A program made the translations under genes and the position numbers. The notes beneath the pieces are model-generated. The model was not told the DNA's origin. It saw only the letters and a list, made by a program, of their open reading frames with translations, and made no database searches. A DNA stretch of 64,000 bases from Hyphococcus sp. (GTDB taxonomy: Bacteria > Pseudomonadota > Alphaproteobacteria > Caulobacterales > Parvularculaceae), in contig JAJFFY010000057.1 in the NCBI GenBank assembly GCA_021776415.1, forward strand, positions 95,190-159,189, written 5' to 3'. Below are positions 27,191 to 36,122 of the stretch, in pieces (position 1 is the stretch's first letter; every line of letters starts with the position of its first letter).

Positions 27191-27934
27191 ATGGGGATCA
27201 TCGCGCTCATTTATAGTGTTGTCGTTTACCTGATGTTTTTTGCATCGTTTTTGTATCTCATAATTTTTATGGGCGGCGACATGACGTCGTTTGTAAGCGT
27301 TCCGAGCACAATCGACACGGGTGGTTTGGCTGTGGCCGGGCCGGCGGCGCTAATTAATATCGGCCTTCTTCTGCTGTTCGCTGTGCAACACACGGTGATG
27401 GCGCGATGGGGCTTTAAGAAAGCGTTGATCAAATTCCTGCCCCGCGCCTTTGAGCGCAGCACCTATGTGCTTCTCACCGTTGTTGTGTTGGTGCTGTTGT
27501 TTCGGTACTGGCAGCCCATGCCGGCGGTGGTCTGGTCGGTCGATGCGCCGCTGTGGTCGGGACTTTTAACGGCGCTCTATTTCGCCGGCATCGGCCTTGT
27601 TCTCCTGTCGACCTTCCTGATCAACCATTTCGAACTTTTTGGTCTGTTGCAGGGCTGGCTCGGGTTCAAAAAACAAGAACCGCCAAAACCCCATTTCGTC
27701 ACACCGTCACTATACAAATATATTCGCCACCCGCTTTATCTTGGCTGGATTATCGCGTTTTGGGCGACGCCGCATATGACGGTGGGGCACCTCTTGTTTG
27801 CGGGCATTTGGACGAGCTATATTTTTGTTGCGGTCGGTTATGAAGAGCGCGACATGATCGCGCTGTTCGGCGATAAATATCGCCACTACATGGCCAAAGT
27901 GCCGGCGATCCTGCCGTTTGGCGGGTGGAAGTAG
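27191..27934 (+). CDS. methanethiol S-methyltransferase-like membrane protein (MddA family)
   Basis: 247 residues with about six transmembrane segments. The phrase AVQHTVMARWGFK, then RSTYVLLTVVV and RYWQPMPAVVW, and the C-terminal catalytic region YIRHPLYLGWI...YEERDM are those of MddA/NnrU-like isoprenylcysteine-carboxyl-methyltransferase-type enzymes. MddA methylates methanethiol with SAM to form dimethyl sulfide. The exact substrate here is inferred from these motifs only; other thiols are possible. It is followed by convergent aroC. Confidence 0.78.
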   Translation: MGIIALIYSVVVYLMFFASFLYLIIFMGGDMTSFVSVPSTIDTGGLAVAGPAALINIGLLLLFAVQHTVMARWGFKKALIKFLPRAFERSTYVLLTVVVLVLLFRYWQPMPAVVWSVDAPLWSGLLTALYFAGIGLVLLSTFLINHFELFGLLQGWLGFKKQEPPKPHFVTPSLYKYIRHPLYLGWIIAFWATPHMTVGHLLFAGIWTSYIFVAVGYEERDMIALFGDKYRHYMAKVPAILPFGGWK

Positions 27935-27955
27935 GCGGACGCTCGCCGCCGAGGC

Positions 27956-29053
27956 CTACCCGCATTGCGCGCGGTGCAACAGCGCGTGGTCCGCAAGCAC
28001 CAGCGCCATCATCGCCGCGCCGACGGGCACGCCGCGGATGCCGACGCATGGATCGTGACGGCCTTTGGTGGTGATTTCGGTCTCCGTGCCGGCGCGGGTG
28101 ATGGTCTTGCGCGGGGTGGAGATCGATGAGGTCGGCTTGACGGAAAACCGCACGACGATGTCCTGGCCGGAGGATATCCCGCCGAGAATACCGCCGGCAT
28201 GGTTGGAGAGGAAATGCGGGCGCCCATTCTTTATACGGATTTCATCGGCGTTCTCCTCACCGGTGAGCGCTGCCGCGCCCATCCCGGCGCCGATCTCAAC
28301 GCCCTTGGCGGCGTTAATCGACATCATTGCGGAGGCCAGTTCCGCGTCGAGCTTGCCATAGACCGGCGCGCCGAGACCGGCGGGAACGCCGGAGGCGACG
28401 ACCTCGACAATTGCGCCCAATGACGAGCCGGCCTTGCGCGCGGCCTCTAACTTTTCTTCCCATAATTTTGCTGCAACCGGGTCCGGGCACCAAAACGGGT
28501 TGTTATCTATCTCTGCCCAGTCGAACCGGGTGCGGTCGATTTTATGCGGGCCGATCTGGGTGAGACAGGCGCGGATCGCAACGCCGGGATGGACGAGCGC
28601 CAGGGCTTTTTCTGCGACGACGCCGGCGGCGACGCGCGCGGCGGTCTCGCGCGCGGAAGAGCGGCCGCCGCCGCGATAATCTCGGAAACCATATTTGGCG
28701 TCATAGGTGAAGTCGGCATGGCCCGGGCGATATTTGTCGCGGATGTCGGCATAATCTTTCGAGCGCTGATCGACGTTTTCGATCTCCAGGCTGATCGGCG
28801 CGCCGGTGGTGCGCGGGCCATCGGTCGCGTCGTCTTCAAACACTCCGGAGAGGATTTTCACCGCATCGGGCTCTTTGCGCTGGGTGACGAATTTCGATGT
28901 GCCGGGTTTGCGCTTGTCGAGGGCGGATTGAATCTCCGACGCGTGCAGCAAAATCCCCGGTGGGCAACCGTCAATGACCACGCCAAGCGCGGGCCCATGA
29001 GACTCGCCCCATGTTGTGATCCGAAAGACATGGCCGAAGCTGTTGAAGGACAT
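27956..29053 (-). CDS. aroC: chorismate synthase
   Basis: 365 residues from [10 protein letters not shown]; the frame continues 53 codons upstream but that part is a repeat element. Signature motifs are [12 protein letters not shown] (about 12-23), RPGHADFTY and [16 protein letters not shown]. The enzyme converts 5-enolpyruvylshikimate 3-phosphate to chorismate using reduced FMN in the cytoplasm, the last step of the shikimate pathway. It is divergent from pdxH. Its upstream region is occupied by repeat copy B. Confidence 0.96.
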   Translation of the reverse strand: MSFNSFGHVFRITTWGESHGPALGVVIDGCPPGILLHASEIQSALDKRKPGTSKFVTQRKEPDAVKILSGVFEDDATDGPRTTGAPISLEIENVDQRSKDYADIRDKYRPGHADFTYDAKYGFRDYRGGGRSSARETAARVAAGVVAEKALALVHPGVAIRACLTQIGPHKIDRTRFDWAEIDNNPFWCPDPVAAKLWEEKLEAARKAGSSLGAIVEVVASGVPAGLGAPVYGKLDAELASAMMSINAAKGVEIGAGMGAAALTGEENADEIRIKNGRPHFLSNHAGGILGGISSGQDIVVRFSVKPTSSISTPRKTITRAGTETEITTKGRHDPCVGIRGVPVGAAMMALVLADHALLHRAQCG

Positions 29054-29070
29054 TTCGTTTTCCGCTCCGG

Positions 29071-29173
29071 AGCGCATGCACAAAAAGTGTGTGCGGTTTT
29101 TGGGTTCGCATGCGCGACCACTAAAAAATCTAGACCATGTTCTATGATTCAATAATTTGTGAACGTGGTCTAG
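29071..29173 (-). repeat. dispersed composite palindromic repeat, copy B
   Basis: Two stem-loops: GCGCATGC/GCATGCGC (29072-29079, 29108-29115) around a GCGGTTTTTGGGTT core, and CTAGACCA/TGGTCTAG (29130-29137, 29166-29173). In reverse complement it matches copy A closely: TAGAC..CGTTCAC......GAATC, then CTAGATT.TTTAGTGGTCGCG and the GAACCCAAAAACCGC core. It lies between divergent aroC and pdxH starts, so it could form an RNA leader for aroC. Confidence 0.8.
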
Positions 29174-29259
29174 CGTCAAATTCTCAAGCCGCGTAGTTCT
29201 ATCATGACGCATCTACGGCGCAGAAGGGTTAATGCGCGCAGATATTGGAGATAATCGCC

Positions 29260-29922
29260 ATGGCCGCCGATGAATTGATCCCGCCCAGCCCCTCGGAGGA
29301 GGCCTATGCGGCCGACCAGGACCAGGGCGACGTCTTCACCGCCGATGATCCGATCGTGCTGTTCGCCGAGTGGCTGGCGCTGGCCAAGACCACCGAGCCC
29401 AACGATCCCAACGCCATGGCGCTCGCCACCGTCGATGGCGACGGCCTGCCGGATGTGCGCATGGTGCTGTTGAAGGACGTGGATCAAGCGGGGCTGACTT
29501 TTTACACCAACATCCAAAGCGCCAAGGGTTGCCAGCTCGCCGTCTGCCCGAAAGCCGCGATCCTGTTTCACTGGAAAACCATTCGCCGTCAGGTGCGTTT
29601 TCGCGGGGCCGTTGTTCCGGTGAGCGATGAAGCGGCCGATGCTTATTTCAAGACACGCGCCCGCAGCGCCCGCATCGGCGCATGGGCCTCGGCGCAATCG
29701 CGCCCCATGGCCGGCAAGCTGGCGCTGGCCAAAGAAGTGGCGATCAAAGCTGCGCAATTCGGCATTGGCGAAGTTCCCCGTCCACCGCATTGGTCAGGTT
29801 ACAGAATAATTCCGACACAGATAGAATTCTGGGTCAACCGCCCGTTTCGTTTGCACGATCGCAAAGTGTTTTTGCGCGAGAATGCTGGCGCGCTGTGGCG
29901 GACTGAGAGATTGTACCCATAA
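29260..29922 (+). CDS. pdxH: pyridoxamine/pyridoxine 5'-phosphate oxidase
   Basis: 220 residues. The flavin-binding beta-barrel is clear: [18 protein letters not shown], the RRQVRFRG strand, and C-terminal WGxYR-type motifs in PHWSGYRI and RLYP at the end. It oxidises pyridoxine/pyridoxamine phosphate to pyridoxal phosphate with FMN and oxygen. ATG 29260 is preferred to TTG 29245, with GGAG just upstream. Downstream by 22 bases is a RidA-family gene, a common partner because RidA clears reactive enamines from PLP enzymes. Confidence 0.93.
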   Translation: MAADELIPPSPSEEAYAADQDQGDVFTADDPIVLFAEWLALAKTTEPNDPNAMALATVDGDGLPDVRMVLLKDVDQAGLTFYTNIQSAKGCQLAVCPKAAILFHWKTIRRQVRFRGAVVPVSDEAADAYFKTRARSARIGAWASAQSRPMAGKLALAKEVAIKAAQFGIGEVPRPPHWSGYRIIPTQIEFWVNRPFRLHDRKVFLRENAGALWRTERLYP

Positions 29923-29944
29923 AATTTAACGAAGGAGGCGCCCC

Positions 29945-30340
29945 ATGACATCCAAAGTTGAAACCTTCACGCCGCCGGATGTGATGGCGCCGATCGGGCC
30001 ATACAGTCACATTGCCAAGGCCAATGGCTTGATTGCGATTAGCGCAACCGCCGGGGTTGATCCGACGACGCAAAGCCTCGTTGGCGGTGATGTGGCGAGC
30101 CAGACGACCCAGATCATCAAATCCTTTGCGGTCATGCTGGCATCGGTTAATTCCGATCTTGGCCATGTCATGCATATCAATGTATTCCTCACCGACATGG
30201 CGAATTTTAAAGCGATGAATGCGGCCTACGCAGAAGCAATTGGGGAGCATCGTCCGGCGCGCACAGCAATCGCGGTAACGGCGTTGCCCAAACCCGGCGC
30301 TCTCGTCACCATGAACCTGACGGCGGTGGAGCGCGATTGA
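29945..30340 (+). CDS. RidA-family (enamine/imine deaminase) protein
   Basis: 131 residues, the typical length. It contains PIGPYSHIAKANGL, GDVASQTTQIIKS, the conserved active-site Arg in GEHRPARTAIAV and the C-terminal TMNLTAVERD. RidA proteins form trimers and hydrolyse 2-aminoacrylate-type enamines. A strong GAAGGAGG site lies 8 bases before the start. It is 22 bases after pdxH, fitting the PLP-metabolism context. Confidence 0.9.
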   Translation: MTSKVETFTPPDVMAPIGPYSHIAKANGLIAISATAGVDPTTQSLVGGDVASQTTQIIKSFAVMLASVNSDLGHVMHINVFLTDMANFKAMNAAYAEAIGEHRPARTAIAVTALPKPGALVTMNLTAVERD

Positions 30341-30373
30341 GCACGGCGGTAAGCCTTGCGCAATTTGCCCGCC

Positions 30374-32212
30374 CTAATCGTCTCGCGTCATTGACCAGGT
30401 GATTTCGCCTACGCCGCCGCCGCTGCTGGCTCTCAGCGTATAGCTGAGCGCATCTCCGGCGCACGTATAGCTGAGGCGGGTCGGCGCCGTCTCGGGGCGC
30501 AACACCTCTGGCGGCGGTGAGCGTCGGTCCATCAACATGCCGAAATTCGTCGAGACCTGAAACAGATACTCGGTGTAATTGCGCTCTACATTGAAAAAGC
30601 AAAGCTCGCCGGTTGTGCGGTCGGCGCAAAAGTTTGCATCCATGGTCAGCGACTGGGCGTCTTTAACCGTGCCCGTCAGGGACATGCCGCCAGGCTCAGT
30701 GTCATGACGAAAACGCCGCTCCCCTCGCTCGGAGAAGGCGCCATTGGCGTTGTTGGGCCGGGAAAATACCAGCGCGCCGTTGACCTCACGGCTGATAGTG
30801 CTCCACTCGAGGGATTTATCGCCACGCCTGGCCGAGCCTGAGCCCGACATCATTTGCGCGATGTCGAGTGTTTCTCCGCCGCCGCTCAGGAAGCCGCTGC
30901 GCTGGCCTGGCGCCATGGTCCAGCGGCCAATGACGCATTGATCGACCTGGGTCGTGCAGGCGCATCCCTCTGCGGTCTCTTCTTCTTCCTCTTCGCATTC
31001 TTCATTTTCGCCGGCGGTATAAGAAAATGACAAGGTCGGAAAATTTAACTCTGCGCTTGTGGTGCTGATGAGCATCAATAATTCTTGCGCGTCGCCGTCC
31101 TCGCAGCCGGTTGTGATATCGAGCGGCTCGGTCAAGGCGCGCCAGCTGCCGCCATTTTTCACCGAAGCGCGCAAATTAGTTGACGAGCTTTGCGGCATGT
31201 CGATGCGGTAGACGCCTTTGGCCGCGAGTTTGATATGCTGTGGGTAGCCGGCGAAGGTGTTGTTTTCTTCCATCGAAAGCGTTCCGTCTTCTGATGAAGG
31301 CGTCAGCTCCAGATCTTCCGCCAATGTCGCCAAAGCGCCGCGCGTCATGGTTCCGTCGCTGCGCCCGCCGGCGCGGTCGGCAATTGTGTTGTCGACAAGG
31401 GCCTTGGAGAAGTCGTGCCACAGAGTTTCGATATCGGACAGGCCGTTCAAGACCGGGTGAAAATCCAACTTGTCGGGGTGGGCGGCTAGTAATTTGCCAA
31501 GCTCCAACACCGCACGCGCGCCGCCGCGCTGGTTGGCGTAGTGCTGAAAAAATAGAACATTGAAATATGGTGTATCGAACACGTTGTCGGTGATGATATA
31601 GTTGGATGTGTATAGGTTTTCATAATCTGCCGAGAGATAGATCTGGTTGGCTATAAATTCGGCTACCCCTTCAAACCACACATCCTCATTGTCTTGTAAT
31701 TGAACGCCGGCATAGGCCTCGATCAGGCAATGGCCGACCTCATGGGCGATGATGAATTTGAGTTTTTCCGCCGGGGAGGAAAGCCCAAGACCGGTGGTTG
31801 ATATCCAGCAGGCGTCGGGAAAGCGCCGCGAGATTTGTGGGTCCTGAAAGGCTTCGAAGTCGGCGACGAATGTCGGATCGTCCGCGCGTCTCGGCGCCGG
31901 AGAGTCGGTCACATAAAACACAAACGGAACCGGCAGGTCCGCATAGCGGCGGTAGAAACTTTTAAGCTCTGTGTAAGCGCGTTTGACCGTACGCAGATCG
32001 TTCTGCTGGGCGCCGCTGGGTTCGGCGCCCCAGCTTTGCGGGTAGAGGAGATAGGCGTCGGTCGGGCTGCCATCCCATTTGTAACAGGGCGAGAAATAGT
32101 CCGGCATCTCGGACGCAAAAGGCAGCGTGGTGCAGGAGGTGTTTTCCGCCAGCGCCGAACCCGACGCGGCAGCGCTTAACAAAAATGCCAGCGCGGTTAG
32201 CAGTTTTCTCAT
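30374..32212 (-). CDS. secreted putative gluzincin-type metallopeptidase, uncharacterised
   Basis: 612 residues with a signal peptide (about 1-22, cut after SALA). The region 165-200 has HEVGHCLIEAY, a zinc-peptidase HExxH, followed about 25 residues later by WFEGVAEFIAN, which supplies a third glutamate as in gluzincins. A Cys-rich acidic linker (ECEEEEEETAEGCACTT near residue 420) separates a C-terminal beta-rich domain. It probably acts in the periplasm or outside the cell. The family is not recognised beyond the zinc site. It is convergent with the ridA-like gene. Confidence 0.7.
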   Translation of the reverse strand: MRKLLTALAFLLSAAASGSALAENTSCTTLPFASEMPDYFSPCYKWDGSPTDAYLLYPQSWGAEPSGAQQNDLRTVKRAYTELKSFYRRYADLPVPFVFYVTDSPAPRRADDPTFVADFEAFQDPQISRRFPDACWISTTGLGLSSPAEKLKFIIAHEVGHCLIEAYAGVQLQDNEDVWFEGVAEFIANQIYLSADYENLYTSNYIITDNVFDTPYFNVLFFQHYANQRGGARAVLELGKLLAAHPDKLDFHPVLNGLSDIETLWHDFSKALVDNTIADRAGGRSDGTMTRGALATLAEDLELTPSSEDGTLSMEENNTFAGYPQHIKLAAKGVYRIDMPQSSSTNLRASVKNGGSWRALTEPLDITTGCEDGDAQELLMLISTTSAELNFPTLSFSYTAGENEECEEEEEETAEGCACTTQVDQCVIGRWTMAPGQRSGFLSGGGETLDIAQMMSGSGSARRGDKSLEWSTISREVNGALVFSRPNNANGAFSERGERRFRHDTEPGGMSLTGTVKDAQSLTMDANFCADRTTGELCFFNVERNYTEYLFQVSTNFGMLMDRRSPPPEVLRPETAPTRLSYTCAGDALSYTLRASSGGGVGEITWSMTRDD

Positions 32213-32340
32213 AATCTCCCCCGATAATTCGAATCTGATTTACAAAGCATATCCTAGTATAGTGGGCCGGACAAACCGGGGCTTTTGCTTCGCAATAGCT
32301 GCAAACAGTGTTTAGAGTGCGCCACTGAAGGAGCCCGGCC

Positions 32341-32862
32341 ATGCATATCATCCTTGCCGTCCTCGGCGCCGCGGCGGCTGCAGTTTGGGCATTCACGCAT
32401 TTCGTCAGTGCGGCGAGTGAGGGTCGCGAGGCGATCCGTGATGTCAAAGGCGTCATTCGCAGCGGCAAGTGGAACCGGAAGATCGACCAGCGGTTGATCG
32501 AAAACCTCTCCGACCCGCGTGAGGCGGCGTCGGTGTTGATCTATCAGATCATGGCCTATGACGGCGAAGTCACTGAGCGCCAACATCATGCGATGGTTGC
32601 GGATATGCGCGCCGGTTTTGACGCCGACGACGAGACCGCTGAAGGGCTTTATGCGTTTGCGCGGATGGCCGTCGGTCAAATTCACGACGCCGGCAATTCA
32701 GTGCGCAAGATTTTGGCGCCGGTGAGCGAGGTGTGTACGCCAGCGGAAAAGCAATCGCTCATCGACATGCTCGACCGCGCCGCAGAAATTGAAGCCCCGC
32801 CAACAGATATGCAGCGCCGGCTAATCGCCGAAGCGCGGCGGATGTTGCTCGACGCCGCCTAG
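32341..32862 (+). CDS. membrane-anchored TerB-like domain protein
   Basis: 173 residues. One N-terminal transmembrane segment (about 3-22) is followed by a helical domain containing ENLSDPREAASVLIYQIMAYDGEVT, the TerB/DjlA-N-like pattern with the acidic DGEVT loop that may bind a metal. A second half repeats the fold (TPAEKQSLIDMLDRAAEIE). There is no J-domain. The role is unknown; related domains sit near membrane stress and tellurite loci. The TAG stop is the first CTAG of repeat copy D. Confidence 0.72.
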   Translation: MHIILAVLGAAAAAVWAFTHFVSAASEGREAIRDVKGVIRSGKWNRKIDQRLIENLSDPREAASVLIYQIMAYDGEVTERQHHAMVADMRAGFDADDETAEGLYAFARMAVGQIHDAGNSVRKILAPVSEVCTPAEKQSLIDMLDRAAEIEAPPTDMQRRLIAEARRMLLDAA

Positions 32863-33009
32863 ATCATCGAGTGATTTCTGTTAACCACCCGATGATCTAG
32901 ATTCTTTGTTACGCGCCGGCCCGCGCGCGAAGGCGCGCAGATTATGATCTGACCGCCTTCGCGGTCGGGTGCGAAAAACCGGTTTCCACTTTTTCGCCCG
33001 GCGCTCTAG
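32859..33009 (+). repeat. dispersed composite palindromic repeat, copy D
   Basis: Perfect 11-base arms CTAGATCATCG/CGATGATCTAG (32859-32869, 32890-32900) are followed by ATTCTTTG. A second hairpin GCGAAAAA/TTTTTCGC (32971-32978, 32990-32997) surrounds CCGGTTTCCACT, and the element ends CGCTCTAG. The core and CTAG borders are shared with copies A-C; the middle GC-rich part is extended. The upstream gene's stop codon lies in the left CTAG. Confidence 0.75.
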
Positions 33010-33029
33010 TGGTGAGCAAAGCGGATTTA

Positions 33030-33899
33030 TCAGAGCCTGCGTTTGACCGCCTGATAGAGCCGGTCGCCGAGTTCGGGGCCTTGCAACGGATAGAGAAACG
33101 GCTCCACCAGCTCCAGCTCCATAAGCAGCAAATCGCCGTCCTCGCCGCGCAGCATGTCGACGCGCGCATAAAGCGGCGTCTCGCCCGGCGCCTCTGAGAG
33201 GGCGCTTGTTGCTGTGGCGATGTCTTCGGGCGATGGCGTGATGGCGAGTTCTCTGCCGCCATATTCCGATTGAATTCTGTAATCGCCCTCAGCGGCGCGT
33301 TTTATTAGCGCATGGGAAAAAACGCCGTCGACAAAGATAAAGCTGAACTCGCCTTCGCTTTGAATGGCGTGAAGAAACGGCTGGGCCATCATCGGCTCGC
33401 TCATGACGGGGATCGGATCGCCGCGGCGGATGCGGTGCTGCCCTCTAGCGCTGGCGCCGATCTGGCGTTTGAAGACAACATCATCCGTATCGAGCGCATC
33501 AAAAGCGGCGGCCGCCGCCTCCGCATTGGCGTCCTCAAGCCACAAGGTCGCGATCAGCTTGACGTCTTTGGCGCCGAGATCGCGCAGGTAGCTTTTGTGG
33601 CTGTTCCATCGGACCATGGCGGTGGAGTTAAACAGTCGCGTTGAGTTGGCAATGATGTGCAGCGTTTTGAGGAATTCCTCATGCCGGTCCCAATAGTCCC
33701 AGGTCGTGCCAATAATTGCCGCATCATAAGTTTTCCAATCGGCATCGGAATCGTCCCAGGTGATATCGTCAACTTGCGCGCCTTTGGGTTCAAACGCCGC
33801 GCGCAGGCAATCCATCATTGCGTCATGTTCATAGGCGTCGGTGCGTCGGTCCAGCGCGCTGGGCAGGGTTGTTTGCGAGGCGAGATAGGCGACTTTCAT
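33030..33899 (-). CDS. ATP-grasp domain protein (RimK/glutathione-synthetase-like)
   Basis: 289 residues. An N-terminal Rossmann-like half (TWDYWDRHEEFLKTL) is followed by an ATP-grasp fold with DVVFKRQIGASARGQHR as the phosphate-binding lobe, EGEFSFIFVDG, and metal/ATP-binding acidic residues in LMELELVEPFL. Members ligate a carboxylate to an amine or thiol using ATP; the substrates are unknown. It is the third gene of a minus-strand operon with an MBL-fold protein (27 bases upstream) and a second ATP-grasp-like protein. This suggests a small peptide or amino-acid-conjugate pathway, by inference. Confidence 0.82.
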   Translation of the reverse strand: MKVAYLASQTTLPSALDRRTDAYEHDAMMDCLRAAFEPKGAQVDDITWDDSDADWKTYDAAIIGTTWDYWDRHEEFLKTLHIIANSTRLFNSTAMVRWNSHKSYLRDLGAKDVKLIATLWLEDANAEAAAAAFDALDTDDVVFKRQIGASARGQHRIRRGDPIPVMSEPMMAQPFLHAIQSEGEFSFIFVDGVFSHALIKRAAEGDYRIQSEYGGRELAITPSPEDIATATSALSEAPGETPLYARVDMLRGEDGDLLLMELELVEPFLYPLQGPELGDRLYQAVKRRL

Positions 33900-33925
33900 G
33901 GTGAGCTCCGGATGGCGCGGCTTGT

Positions 33926-34828
33926 TTAACGCAGCGTGTATGTTGATTTCATTCCAGGTTCACCTTCGCAGCGCACCGTCTCGTTACCGACAAGACGGAT
34001 CAGGTGCGCAAGGACGTTAAGCGCCGCGGCGCCGTGCAGCCGGGGGTCGATATCGGCATACATCATGGTTACGATTTCTTTGATGCCGCTGCGGCCTTTC
34101 TTGATCTGCTCGACAATTTGCGCGTCGCGCATCAACCGGTGGGTTCTGACCGCGCGCACGAAACGATGCGGGGTTTTTATCGGCGCGCCATGGGTCGGAA
34201 AATAGATCGCATCATCGCGCGTGAGCAGTTTTTCCAGGCTCTCAATATAGGCCGTCATATCGCCATCGGGGGGCGCCACTACGGTGGTCGCCCAGCCCAT
34301 CATATGATCGCCGGTGAAAAGCGCATTTTCCGCCGGCAGGGCGAAGCAAAGATGGTTAGACAGATGTCCCGGCGTATGCACCGCTTCAATTTTCCAGTCG
34401 AGCCCATCGATCCTGTCGCCGTCGCGGAGCAAAATATCGGGCGCGAAGGAATAATCCGCGCCTTCGTCGAGGGCGGGCGTGTCGCTGGCCTTGTCGCCGA
34501 CCGGGTGCGGGCCGAAGGCGAGGACCGGCGCGCCGGTGCGCGCGGCAAATTTGCGCGCCAGTCCGCAATGGTCCGAATGGGTGTGGGTGATCAGAATATG
34601 GCTCACCGTCTCGCCCGCCGTTGCGCGCAACAGCGCGTCGAGATGCGCCGGGTCGTCCGGTCCCGGATCAATCACCGCAACCTCGCCGCGCCCGATAATA
34701 TATGCGCCGCTGCCTGTATAGGTATAAGGCCCCGGATTGTTGGCGATCACTCGTCGCACGCCGGGATGGACCCGATCGGGCGCGCCGGGGGTGAAGTCGA
34801 TATCTTTAACGAAGGGGATGCCGGTCAA
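33926..34828 (-). CDS. MBL-fold metallohydrolase, LACTB2-like
   Basis: 300 residues. The metallo-beta-lactamase zinc motif THTHSDHCGLA (about 100-110) and later zinc histidines GHLSNHL and TGDHMMGWAT are complete, and a C-terminal winged-helix segment (about 240-300) is typical of LACTB2-like endonuclease/thioesterase proteins. A reasonable alternative is a hydrolase of thioesters or lactones. It sits between two ATP-grasp-type genes in an operon, with 49 and 27 base gaps. Confidence 0.88.
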   Translation of the reverse strand: MTGIPFVKDIDFTPGAPDRVHPGVRRVIANNPGPYTYTGSGAYIIGRGEVAVIDPGPDDPAHLDALLRATAGETVSHILITHTHSDHCGLARKFAARTGAPVLAFGPHPVGDKASDTPALDEGADYSFAPDILLRDGDRIDGLDWKIEAVHTPGHLSNHLCFALPAENALFTGDHMMGWATTVVAPPDGDMTAYIESLEKLLTRDDAIYFPTHGAPIKTPHRFVRAVRTHRLMRDAQIVEQIKKGRSGIKEIVTMMYADIDPRLHGAAALNVLAHLIRLVGNETVRCEGEPGMKSTYTLR

Positions 34829-34876
34829 AATCGGGACCTTGCGTGTTAGCGGTTGGCTGTGCGTTCGATGTTAGCG

Positions 34877-35809
34877 TTATTTGCCGATGGCGTCATCGAC
34901 CATCGCCGCGAAAGCGTCGGCGAGCCCGCGCATGGCGCGCAGCTTGTCCTGCCCGCGCATCGCCGCCGGCGGGCCCATATCGGTCTTGTTGGCGTCGACA
35001 ATATAGATGCGCCCGTCATTGCGATCGCGCAAAATATCGAGGCCGCCGAAATCCATGGCGATGGCCTTGGCGAAGGCGCAAATCTTCTCCTGCTCGTCAG
35101 GCGATAAAAACGCATCGGGTTCCATCAGATCGACGCGATGATTGTCGTTGGAAAACCGCAATTCCCGGGTTCGGCGTTTTAAAAATATGTTGGGAATTTT
35201 GCCACCGACAATCGGCGTGCGGATATCGATATGTTCATCGCCGTCAAAAGTGTTGTCGATCAGCCGCTGATAGACAAAGCCCTGGCGCGGCGCATCGATC
35301 GGGCACTGAATAACGCGCCCGTCATGTTTGCCGTTGGCTTCCGACTTTTCAACCGCCGGGCCCACATGGGTGGTTGGATCAATTGCAAATCCGTAGCCGA
35401 AGGTTTCTTCAAAAATCCGCGTGACCACGCTTTTGCGGATATCGAAGCAGCCAATATTGAAAGCCGGTTTGTCGCTCGGTGTCGGGTGCGGTGCGATCAG
35501 AAATTCGCGGTCCTCGAAATAAAAATGCAGGTCCGCCTCAGCCGGGTCATCGACGATCTTAACGTCGGCAAGCTGGCACACCGGCCAGATCGCATAATAA
35601 GAGCGTGGCTTTTTCGGGTAGAAAGAAATCCGCGCCCGCGGCTCGCGACCCTTGACGATGCGCGATGCGCGCAAACCATTAATGAACCACACAAAGCTTG
35701 CAATCCGCAAAGCGTCGCGGGCAAAGCCAGGAGTCAGCGGAATCTGCGCGCCGGTCTCTTTAGCGACCAGCTGCGTGCCGTCGATTTTAAAATCGTCAAA
35801 TAAAGACAT
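34877..35809 (-). CDS. uncharacterised ATP-grasp-like protein
   Basis: 310 residues, no signal peptide. The C-terminal third has DFGGLDILRDRNDGRIYIVDANKTD, the acidic-to-asparagine pattern of the ATP-grasp metal-binding lobe. The central part has RIFEETFGYGFAID and GFVYQRLIDN. The N-terminal segment (FVWFINGLRASRIVKGREP) is not recognised. I am fairly sure of an ATP-dependent ligase-type fold in the C-terminal half, not of the substrate. First gene of a three-gene minus-strand unit with an MBL-fold protein and another ATP-grasp protein. Confidence 0.6.
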   Translation of the reverse strand: MSLFDDFKIDGTQLVAKETGAQIPLTPGFARDALRIASFVWFINGLRASRIVKGREPRARISFYPKKPRSYYAIWPVCQLADVKIVDDPAEADLHFYFEDREFLIAPHPTPSDKPAFNIGCFDIRKSVVTRIFEETFGYGFAIDPTTHVGPAVEKSEANGKHDGRVIQCPIDAPRQGFVYQRLIDNTFDGDEHIDIRTPIVGGKIPNIFLKRRTRELRFSNDNHRVDLMEPDAFLSPDEQEKICAFAKAIAMDFGGLDILRDRNDGRIYIVDANKTDMGPPAAMRGQDKLRAMRGLADAFAAMVDDAIGK

Positions 35810-36122
35810 TCAAACTCCGCGGGCCCATACCAAAACCGGCATGTTCTTTACACCATGGCCATTCAGGCGATGACAAGGAAATAAACTGCTCGTGAGCATC
35901 AAAAACAATTACCGCCTGTTCCAGAGTGTCCAAATGCACCAATAGGGCCGCGTGAGGGCCGACAAAGCAGATGCAGCGCTGGTTTTATCATTAACCAATT
36001 TCAGCCCCAGGGGGGCTGAAATCCGCCGTCAATATCAGCCAATATGGCCTGACAGCGCCCCCGGACATAGGGCGTGAGCCCTCAAAAGCGGCCAACGGCG
36101 CGGCTTTTGCGGTGAAGCGGCC
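35810..36122. other. 313-bp intergenic region between divergent genes
   Basis: No gene is seen. It contains one perfect inverted repeat (described separately) and a second, imperfect AAAAGCGGCC/GGCTTTT-type pair near 36090. Promoters of both divergent genes must lie here. Confidence 0.5.
35998..36022. promoter_or_regulatory. perfect 11-bp inverted repeat
   Basis: ATTTCAGCCCC (35998-36008) and GGGGCTGAAAT (36012-36022) are perfect arms with an AGG spacer. The site lies between divergent genes, so it is not a terminator for either. It may be an operator or an RNA hairpin of the small secreted protein transcript. Confidence 0.5.
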
